From JAGNLA01 sp964639885 (lineage in GTDB: Bacteria > Caldisericota > Caldisericia > JAAYUI01): 29,950 bases of DNA. This document shows, piece by piece, positions 23,970 through 29,950 of this stretch. The stretch lies in the NCBI GenBank assembly GCA_964639885.1, contig CAZXEH010000024.1:1-29950 (forward strand), written 5' to 3'. How positions within the stretch are numbered: the stretch's first letter is position 1; every line of letters starts with the position of its first letter. The notes below the pieces were generated by a model. The model made no database searches and was not told the DNA's origin. It was given only the letters and a program-made list of their open reading frames with translations. A program made the position numbers and the translations under genes.

Positions 23970-25829
23970 ATGAAAAAAATCTCGATTTTGATTCTTGTGG
24001 CAGTGGTGCTCATTACTTCTTGTGCCAAAACAGAGGAAAAAGCAATTGAACAGCCCAAAAAGGTTGCATTAAACGATAAACCTTTGAATGAGGGTCGAAA
24101 GCAGTCTGATGAAAAAGGGAAAATATCTGCTGGACCGGATCACCCAGAAGAATCCAGAGAAGAACTTTCTATACTGCCAAAACATAGGATTTATGTCGAC
24201 GATGAGATGTTTGATGCCGATGAACTTCCGGAAATCTCAATGCTTTTAGATAATCAGCATACATTAACCCCTGATATAAAGGATCTCCCCAATGACTTAA
24301 TCTGGCAAAGAGAAGGTGTTTTAGAAAACATTGTAATGAATAATGGTCAAATTCAGATTGTCACCAATACAACCCAATATAAATCACATTCATGTGAGTA
24401 TGTGTATCTTGATGAGATCGGTGGCAACAAGTTCAAACACAGCATTCGTAGAGGAACTCTTGGTTCCATCAATTATGGCGACTACCTCAGCTTCGATAAG
24501 AAAAATATCGCAACAACAAATTATGAGAAAACTGAAGTGTTTGATATCAATACTGACAAGCTTATCTTTGAGTGTGAGAATCGGAAATTGAATAAGCGTT
24601 CGGACAGATATTTTGCTAACAGCTTCGTATCAGGTGACAAACTTTATACTGGTAACCCATACGAGATAAGATGTGTCGACCTAATGACAAAGAAAGACAA
24701 CTATAAAATAAGCTTTGAAAATTTAGGTGCCGAGGATTGTTTTAAGCCAGACAATATCAGCTATGTCAGCTTTATTGGGATTTATAATGATTCCATGTAT
24801 GTCTTCGTCTACAGCAAAAACATCCTTCTGTTGAAAGTCCAATCCACCGGTAACTGCAAAGTGGTGTACAAGTCAAAGTTAACATATGATCCATGTTGGA
24901 GTGACCCATGTTACCTGGTTGGTAAAAATGAAGATTATTTCATCTGCTACGATGAGCAGTCTACTGCAATAGTTGCAGACATCAGGCAAGGCAAGTATTT
25001 TGAGATCAATTACAGGGAAGAGAATCAAAACAACAGTGTATTGCAATATCAACGCTACAAGGGTATTCAATCATCAAAATATCTTTTGTATTTTGATGTT
25101 GTATTTGATCTGGATCAAAGAAAACCGTTATGCAGACTACCAGCATACGATTCAGAACAGCAGTTTTATCTTACAAAGGATTCACTTTTTATAAAGAAGA
25201 ATGAAACACTGTACTCATTTGATCTGGAAACACTTATTACAGAATGGAGTTACAAACTTTCCAATGATTTTATAATATTTTCCAGCTTTGACCCTCATCA
25301 GATTTCAATAGCGACAGGCAATGAGCTTTTATTTTTCTACTTTGACCAACCATCGAAGATGTATAGGATAAATATTGATTTCTCAATAGCTCAATACCAT
25401 CAAAAAAGAATGCAATCCAGCCACACAAAAACATCATTGTCTAAATTTCCAAAAATAATCAAAACATTTTTTGATGCTTCAACAAATAGGACATACATTT
25501 CAGGATGGGAATCTGTTTGTCTTGGTGATAACTCGACTGTCAATCCGCTAGTCTACCCAACACGGTCGAGATGGTGTTTTGATAGAGAAATGAGTGAAAA
25601 ATATGTTCCTGAAAGTATGGACATCTTTGTAAGATGGAATGGAACAAACGCCGTCAAGACATCTGTACAATGTAATTCAAAAGAAAAATCGAACCTCAAA
25701 TCAGAAATCATGCTCGAACCAGGTAAACTCACAAGGCTCAAGGTCTGGTTTGACAATAAGGGTCAAGTTCTGACAATCGGTGACAAATCCTACAATGTTT
25801 ATATCAACCCGGGTTGGTGTCCAGACTGA
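23970..25829 (+). CDS. Large lipoprotein, probable beta-propeller
   Basis: 619 residues, lipobox ITSC (Cys18), followed by a Lys/Glu-rich stretch to about residue 75. From about 100 onward it has repeated short strands such as DLIWQREGVLENIVMNNGQ, KTEVFDINTDKLIFECENR, KNEDYFICYDEQSTAIVAD, and SLFIKKNETLYSFDLETLI, which look like the blades of a PQQ/WD-type propeller (inference). No enzyme motif is visible. The gene is clearly more AT-rich than the lipoprotein array, which could mean a different origin. The next gene starts 36 nt downstream with its own -10 element. Confidence 0.82.
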   Translation: MKKISILILVAVVLITSCAKTEEKAIEQPKKVALNDKPLNEGRKQSDEKGKISAGPDHPEESREELSILPKHRIYVDDEMFDADELPEISMLLDNQHTLTPDIKDLPNDLIWQREGVLENIVMNNGQIQIVTNTTQYKSHSCEYVYLDEIGGNKFKHSIRRGTLGSINYGDYLSFDKKNIATTNYEKTEVFDINTDKLIFECENRKLNKRSDRYFANSFVSGDKLYTGNPYEIRCVDLMTKKDNYKISFENLGAEDCFKPDNISYVSFIGIYNDSMYVFVYSKNILLLKVQSTGNCKVVYKSKLTYDPCWSDPCYLVGKNEDYFICYDEQSTAIVADIRQGKYFEINYREENQNNSVLQYQRYKGIQSSKYLLYFDVVFDLDQRKPLCRLPAYDSEQQFYLTKDSLFIKKNETLYSFDLETLITEWSYKLSNDFIIFSSFDPHQISIATGNELLFFYFDQPSKMYRINIDFSIAQYHQKRMQSSHTKTSLSKFPKIIKTFFDASTNRTYISGWESVCLGDNSTVNPLVYPTRSRWCFDREMSEKYVPESMDIFVRWNGTNAVKTSVQCNSKEKSNLKSEIMLEPGKLTRLKVWFDNKGQVLTIGDKSYNVYINPGWCPD

Positions 25830-25858
25830 TTCAGATTTACAAAAATCTCTGCTATAAT
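25830..25858 (+). promoter_or_regulatory. Promoter of the small membrane-protein cluster
   Basis: TTCAGA, 17 nt, TATAAT (25853-25858), ending 7 nt before the ATG at 25866. Leaderless layout. Confidence 0.55.
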
Positions 25859-25865
25859 CCAACCC

Positions 25866-26111
25866 ATGGAACTATTAACCATTTTGAGGACTGACCCGAC
25901 AGCAAAACTGGTCGGTGGAATCATTGGCGTGATCATACTCCTGATCATTTCCGCAATCCGAAAGGGAAACAAAAACAAAGGCTCATCAAAGGGGTCAAAT
26001 ACCGTGTCAAGCAAACCGGACATAAAAGACAGCAGTCTGGACAAGGTTCTGGAAAACCAGAAAAAGCTTGACGAGATTTCAAAGAAAGAGGACGATTCGA
26101 TCTGGAAGTAG
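25866..26111 (+). CDS. Small membrane protein with NQKK...DSIW tail, copy 1
   Basis: 81 residues: one transmembrane helix (about 17-31, GGIIGVIILLIISAI), a basic Gly/Ser/Lys stretch, and a C-terminal amphipathic segment LDKVLENQKKLDEISKKEDDSIWK. The next gene ends in the same segment in diverged form, so the tail is the conserved part. The perfect -10 placed 7 nt upstream supports this start. No family recognised. Confidence 0.72.
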   Translation: MELLTILRTDPTAKLVGGIIGVIILLIISAIRKGNKNKGSSKGSNTVSSKPDIKDSSLDKVLENQKKLDEISKKEDDSIWK

Positions 26112-26138
26112 CGACTGCAGGAGGAATGGTGATGGGAC

Positions 26139-26357
26139 ATGGAAGGGCTTGTAATTTTGAAAATTTTTCTTGCTGTAATCATCCTTGTTGTCAGGATCGC
26201 AATTCTGATCAACAAAAAAGCGGCAGAAAAGCAGCCACAGAAAAAGCTCCCCGACGTCAAGCAAGGTAACAGTGAAGATTTCGACAAGGTTTGTGACAAT
26301 CAAAAGAAGATCGAGGAAATGTCGCAAGAAAATGACGAATCAATCTGGAGGGAATAA
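26139..26357 (+). CDS. Small membrane protein with NQKK...DSIW tail, copy 2
   Basis: 72 residues: an N-terminal helix (about 4-24) and a charged region ending FDKVCDNQKKIEEMSQENDESIWRE, matching the tail of the preceding protein (DKV..NQKK..E.S...D.SIW). GGAGG lies upstream, 14 nt from the ATG, which is longer than usual, but no better in-frame start exists. The stop overlaps the next start by one base (TAATG). Confidence 0.7.
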   Translation: MEGLVILKIFLAVIILVVRIAILINKKAAEKQPQKKLPDVKQGNSEDFDKVCDNQKKIEEMSQENDESIWRE

Positions 26358-26584
26358 TGGATGATACCGGCGTGCTTATCATGGGAATTGTAGTTGTTGT
26401 CCTAATGGTGGCTGTAATAATCGGTTTGAGAATTCGCTTCAAGGATTGGGTCAGGCGACAGAAGATGAATTATGACAGAGATATAACAATTATTTATGGA
26501 AGCGGGCAGTTGATCGATACTCAAGGAGGCGGGCCAGGGATCGTCTCCTCAAACAGTCAGAACAATATAAACGGCCCATTATAG
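26357..26584 (+). CDS. Small membrane protein, function unknown
   Basis: 75 residues: a hydrophobic helix (about 6-26, VLIMGIVVVVLMVAVIIGL) followed by basic residues (RIRFKDWVRRQK) and a Gly/Asn/Ser-rich end. It lacks the NQKK tail of the two genes before it. The TAATG overlap with the preceding stop points to coupled translation. No family recognised. Confidence 0.65.
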   Translation: MDDTGVLIMGIVVVVLMVAVIIGLRIRFKDWVRRQKMNYDRDITIIYGSGQLIDTQGGGPGIVSSNSQNNINGPL

Positions 26585-26606
26585 ATAAAACATTAAGGAG
26601 CTAGAG

Positions 26607-28013
26607 ATGGAAATTGTTATGGTGATAGCTTTCATTGTTATCGTGATTCTTATCTCAATTGCAAGACGGGGCGAGCAATATTCAAAAGAAAGCAACAATG
26701 GCCAGAAGGAATATGAGGAAGCCGAACGAGCGCTTGCCAAACTTGACATATCAAAATTCAAACTTGAAAAGTGCAAGGATTCAGCAACTTTTTACGATGA
26801 GGTTGCACCGGTTGTGGACACTCCCAGAATGGAGTACAGCGCCCCACCGGAAAACCAGCCACTGATCAATCGTTCAAGATCAAACCTTTACGCCAAGACG
26901 GTTCTCGACCTGTTGGTGCCGCCGGACAAAGGATGCCAGATTTGTTGTGAAGAAGACAAACTTTACCTCATGGACGCGCTCAGAAACGACTGCTTTGATT
27001 GCTACGAACTGCCCGGAAACATGATAGATTTCAAAACCGTCTGGCTTGACGCTCAAAATGAAAAGAATGAGACAGAGCTGACAGCTTTCATCATGATGAT
27101 ATGTGAAAAAAACAGCGGAGCCAGGACTCTTGAAGTGCTTGCCGTGCCAGACCCCATGCTAAGGCTCAAAAAAAGGTTTGTCGAACCGGTTTATTCAGAC
27201 ATGACATCGGCAAACACAATCGCCCACGTCTTGCTTGATGAAGGTGGAATGCCGGCCAAAATGATCCTTTTCGACAGCGAGAGTTCAATAATTGAATACA
27301 GGCATCTCGGTGAGAGCGTAAAAATGGGCATTGAGCTCGATGATATGATTCTTGTGGATCTGAACGCCTCGTCTGATCAGTCATTTTTTATGTACAACGG
27401 TGAAAATCTGGAGCGATGGGTGCTCTCAACCTACGGGATCAACAGGGTTGAGACTCGACCAATTGACAGCGACATTGAAAAATCAAGTTTTTCATTCACG
27501 CGTGCCACTTTCCCCTGCAGTCAAAAAACTGTGCTTATGACAGGTGAAAAGGTGATCTTTGCTGACACGGGCAAGTCGTTCGACATAACGGATGCCAAAT
27601 ACTGCACGACAGGAAAACTTGTGGCAACATCGAATGCCCTGTATCACCTCGGTTCTGGCATCACAAAGATCATTGACAGACCTTTGAAACCGCTGCTTTA
27701 CGCCAACCTCTACGAAGACCCCGAAAGCTTCTGGGCGGTGTACATGGATGATGAGCTGAAGAACGCCGTCTATGTTTTGGATGTGGAGAAGGACTCGGTC
27801 AGGGTTTCAAGATTTGGCGACTTCAACGGGTATGTGGGTGACGCAACCATCACCATGCAATCCGAGGAGCTCTTCATCTACACAACCATGGAAACGCTGA
27901 GGATCAACAACCTTGATCTTTTTGAAGCTACCGAGACCAAGGTGAATCCAATGGAGCCTGACAAACCCGATATTTTTGAACATAGCTCCAGCTTTGGCGG
28001 ACTGGGGATGTGA
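26607..28013 (+). CDS. Membrane-anchored protein with probable beta-propeller
   Basis: 468 residues. An N-terminal helix (about 2-19, EIVMVIAFIVIVILISIA) is followed by a charged, probably helical segment (KEYEEAERALAKL) and a large beta-rich region with repeats such as EDKLYLMDALRNDCFDCYEL, MILFDSESSIIEYRHL, and ESFWAVYMDDELKNAVYVLDVEKDSV. This fits a propeller but I cannot name a family. AAGGAG precedes the ATG. It closes the cluster of small membrane proteins, and its stop abuts the convergent GNAT gene with no gap. Confidence 0.78.
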   Translation: MEIVMVIAFIVIVILISIARRGEQYSKESNNGQKEYEEAERALAKLDISKFKLEKCKDSATFYDEVAPVVDTPRMEYSAPPENQPLINRSRSNLYAKTVLDLLVPPDKGCQICCEEDKLYLMDALRNDCFDCYELPGNMIDFKTVWLDAQNEKNETELTAFIMMICEKNSGARTLEVLAVPDPMLRLKKRFVEPVYSDMTSANTIAHVLLDEGGMPAKMILFDSESSIIEYRHLGESVKMGIELDDMILVDLNASSDQSFFMYNGENLERWVLSTYGINRVETRPIDSDIEKSSFSFTRATFPCSQKTVLMTGEKVIFADTGKSFDITDAKYCTTGKLVATSNALYHLGSGITKIIDRPLKPLLYANLYEDPESFWAVYMDDELKNAVYVLDVEKDSVRVSRFGDFNGYVGDATITMQSEELFIYTTMETLRINNLDLFEATETKVNPMEPDKPDIFEHSSSFGGLGM

Positions 28014-28796
28014 TCATTTAGATTTCAAGCCAAGCTCCTTGCCAATTATGTTTTGCAGCCTGGTTGTTGAAATGTACCTCTCTGAGAGGATTTTGCCATC
28101 ATGAACCAGATTGAGGACGCCGTAAATTGATGGAGCAGCCTGCGCTTCTTTGGCTGTTTTGATCTCTTCGATCTCCACATCAATCCCGTTTCTTTCAAAC
28201 ACTGGTTTCATCTCGGTTATCAGCCTGGCTACCCACGGACATTGCCTGGAATATAGTACATGCCAGCCTCTCATGGCTTGGAGCCTTTTGGAGTTGTCCA
28301 GAATTCTTGGTTTTGATTCAGTTTTCCCGCCAAAGTCGAGGCACATTAGCTTGTAAACCTTGGTTGAATCACACTCTTTGAAGCCAAGTTTTCCAAACAG
28401 GGCATCCTTTGCCATGAACGCATCGTTGGAAGTCAGCACACAAACACCGTTTTTGCCAAGCTTTTTCGCCTTGTCGATCACGCTGCCCACCAAAGCGGAG
28501 CCGTAACCCTTGTCCCTGTCTGATTTTGACGACACCCACAGGCAGTGGATGAACATGAAATCCTTGCAGTCAACGGCTCTCCAGGCGAATTCGCCGGGGA
28601 CATGTTCGATGAATCCAGCAATCTTTTTTGCACCAGCCTGCTTCAGGGCTGTGACCCCGAGCCCTTCGGCAAAGCGCTGTTCCAGCCACTCCACTTTCAG
28701 CCTGAAGGTCGGGTCTTTTGGGTTGATGAAGCAGATGACTTGCGGAAAATCGTTGATATTTTCGAGATTGACATCGATCAGCTCAAAGTCTTGCAC
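28014..28796 (-). CDS. GNAT acetyltransferase with C-terminal YoaP-like domain
   Basis: The N-terminal GNAT domain (about 1-150) includes HCLWVSSKSDRDKGYGSALV, where RDKGYG is the acetyl-CoA pyrophosphate loop, and a closing KLGFKECDSTKVYKLM. The C-terminal part (about 175-260) has GWHVLYSRQCPWVARLITEM, resembling the YoaP-like thioredoxin-related extension with a CPW motif. The substrate is unknown. I prefer GTG 28796 because AAGGTGG lies 7 nt upstream; TTG 28802 would place that site 1 nt away. It overlaps the upstream GNAT gene by 14 nt and belongs to the same operon. Confidence 0.83.
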   Translation of the reverse strand: MQDFELIDVNLENINDFPQVICFINPKDPTFRLKVEWLEQRFAEGLGVTALKQAGAKKIAGFIEHVPGEFAWRAVDCKDFMFIHCLWVSSKSDRDKGYGSALVGSVIDKAKKLGKNGVCVLTSNDAFMAKDALFGKLGFKECDSTKVYKLMCLDFGGKTESKPRILDNSKRLQAMRGWHVLYSRQCPWVARLITEMKPVFERNGIDVEIEEIKTAKEAQAAPSIYGVLNLVHDGKILSERYISTTRLQNIIGKELGLKSK

Positions 28797-29328
28797 GTTC
28801 AATCCACCTTTCGCGGGTCAGCTCAAACGATCCAGCCTCAAAAATCATCGGATTGCCATTCTCATCAGCCCTGAAGTGGACCAGGTCTTTTGAGACCAGG
28901 ACAAATCCGAGCTTTTCAAGGAGCTTGACAGAAGGAATATTTGAAAGACCTGTTCCGGTAATAATCTTTTCAATTTCAGGATTTTCAAAGGCATTCCCAA
29001 TCAAAGCTTTGCAGGCTTCAAATGCATAACCGTTCGATTGATGATTGGAATGAATACAGTAGCCGGTATTTCTCGCCTTAGGGTTCTCGTTAGGATTGAG
29101 GCAGACAAAACCGATCAACTCGCCATCTGGTTTTTTCCGAAGTGCAAAAAACTGGTCACCGCTAGCAAACCAGGTGCAAATCCCCTTGATTTTGTCGTCA
29201 TCGGTTGGCCAGGTCTCGTCCATGTGGGCGAATGGCGACTTTTCCTTGTCGATTGCAATACTTTTCAGCGCCAGCCAGTCGCTGTCTGTGAAATTGTTTA
29301 TCGTCAGTCTCTGTGTCTTTATGTTCAT
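28783..29328 (-). CDS. GNAT acetyltransferase, RimJ/RimL-like
   Basis: 181 residues starting MNIKTQRLTINNFTDSDW, the common RimJ/RimL opening. GELIGFVCLNP, TGYCIHSNHQSNGYAFEACKAL (acetyl-CoA loop QSNGYA) and NIPSVKLLEKLGFVLVSKD follow in family order. The acceptor is not predictable. Its ATG overlaps the stop of the type ISP gene by 4 nt, and its end overlaps the next GNAT gene. Confidence 0.88.
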   Translation of the reverse strand: MNIKTQRLTINNFTDSDWLALKSIAIDKEKSPFAHMDETWPTDDDKIKGICTWFASGDQFFALRKKPDGELIGFVCLNPNENPKARNTGYCIHSNHQSNGYAFEACKALIGNAFENPEIEKIITGTGLSNIPSVKLLEKLGFVLVSKDLVHFRADENGNPMIFEAGSFELTRERWIERARL

Positions 29329-29950
29329 GAATTTTCTTTGTAAGGTAAAGTGGCAAGTTCGTTTGTCAGCTTCACGGTTTCAAGCGAAACGGCAACTATC
29401 ATGCCGATGAGATTGAAGATGTACCTCTCGTCGCCATCAAAGTCGTTTGGATCCTGCGTTATTCCCGATCTCGGGTCAGTGGTCACCTGGTACTGGTCGA
29501 CGATCCATTCAAGCGCTGACCGGTTGCCAAGCTTGTACTCATAAACTTCTTTTGGAATGCCTGTAAATGTTATGGCTTCGTTGTACACAAGCTGTGTTTT
29601 GTCAGCTGCCAGCTTCATCTTTTTGATTTTAAACTGCACGTCTGCAAACGCCTCCCTGTCCTCGATGCGCTCAAGCGGGTAGGGTTCGATCTTTTCGTAG
29701 TTGACATGAAGGTTTGCAAGCTGTTTTCCGATCTGGGCAAACTTCCAGAAGTCGGGCGCAAAAGGAATGCGTGGCAGGCTGCGTCTGAGGTTTTCCTTGT
29801 ATTCATCGCGGTAACCCGGGTGGTGGAGCATGGCGTAGACGTAGTGGAAGATGTCCCATTTGGTGATTTCTTGTTCGTTGCCCCCATTGGGGAGCTCTTC
29901 TTCTTTGCCCCCCTTGTGAATCTCTTCCTTTTTGCCCCCCTTGTGAAGGG
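29325..29950 (-). CDS. Type ISP restriction-modification enzyme, C-terminal part (5' end off window)
   Basis: Open from the right edge to the stop at 29325. ITKWDIFHYVYAMLHHPGYRDEY, then NLRRSLPRIPFAPDFWKFAQIGKQLANLHVNYE, and a C-terminal YIFNLIGMIVAVSLETV match the target-recognition end of single-chain type ISP enzymes (LlaGI/LlaBIII type), which combine nuclease, helicase and adenine methyltransferase. Only this end is visible. An ATG at 29831 lies inside conserved sequence and is not the start. Just before the conserved block are three nine-residue units, of the form (L/I)HKGGK(K/E)EE, made from 27-nt repeats at 29870-29950. Confidence 0.75.
   Translation of the reverse strand, partial: LHKGGKKEEIHKGGKEEELPNGGNEQEITKWDIFHYVYAMLHHPGYRDEYKENLRRSLPRIPFAPDFWKFAQIGKQLANLHVNYEKIEPYPLERIEDREAFADVQFKIKKMKLAADKTQLVYNEAITFTGIPKEVYEYKLGNRSALEWIVDQYQVTTDPRSGITQDPNDFDGDERYIFNLIGMIVAVSLETVKLTNELATLPYKENS
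29870..29950 (-). repeat. In-frame 27-nt tandem repeat inside the type ISP gene
   Basis: About three units, read on the minus strand as TTCACAAGGGGGGCAAA... followed by GGAAGAG-like sequence. The CACAAGGGGG core belongs to the same family as the CTTGTGAAG box at 1461-1490. The unit length is a multiple of three and the frame stays open, giving a charged Lys/Glu/Gly linker. The repeat runs off the window, so its length is unknown. Confidence 0.65.

Noticed and set aside
29615..29887. 90-codon frame at the right edge
   Set aside because: It is a shifted-frame shadow of the type ISP gene, rich in Ser/Thr/Arg with no pattern of its own.

Overview
The window is dense bacterial DNA of moderate G+C. 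Genes are packed on both strands, with ATGA/GTGA stop-start overlaps, bacterial tRNAs, rho-independent terminators and at least nine signal-peptidase-II lipoproteins. I cannot name the phylum. The lipoproteins, the M6 proteases with dockerin-like tails and the many repeats suggest an uncultured bacterium, probably diderm (inference).

Layout. 1-1853: a radical SAM gene (LipS2-like) bracketed by copies of a structured repeat, inverted on the left and direct on the right. 1854-4180: tRNA-Gly(TCC), a four-helix membrane protein, a nucleotide-sugar dehydrogenase, tRNA-Tyr(GTA) and a 5'-truncated tRNA-Tyr copy. 4454-8422: an ArsR/DUF2087 regulator with a clear self-operator, divergent from a compact Nudix - DUF2461 - flavodoxin - AlkD operon, then a convergent alpha/beta hydrolase. 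8673-12170: two tandem secreted M6-type proteins with BACON-like and dockerin-like tails; the second has lost its zinc site. 12314-14532: an orphan multi-pass membrane protein and ornithine aminotransferase, each followed by a terminator.

14605-22175 holds eight consecutive lipoproteins. The first seven are diverged paralogues built from one, two or three copies of a domain that looks PsbP/DcrB-like; the eighth has a PEGA domain. Five of the junctions are 4-nt stop-start overlaps. Opposite them lie a tandem SRPBCC protein and a transglutaminase-like protein lacking its catalytic Cys and His. 23970-28013 adds a large, probably beta-propeller lipoprotein, three tiny membrane proteins (two sharing a C-terminal motif) and a membrane-anchored protein. 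The right edge is an operon with the 3' part of a type ISP restriction-modification gene and two GNAT acetyltransferases.

Transcription starts show a recurring pattern: a -10 hexamer ends 6-9 nt before the start codon of most first-in-operon genes, which suggests leaderless mRNAs. Genes inside operons use Shine-Dalgarno sites or overlaps. The best candidates for undescribed biology are the paralogous lipoprotein array with its inactive-enzyme neighbours, the active/inactive M6 pair, and the covarying repeat around the radical SAM gene.
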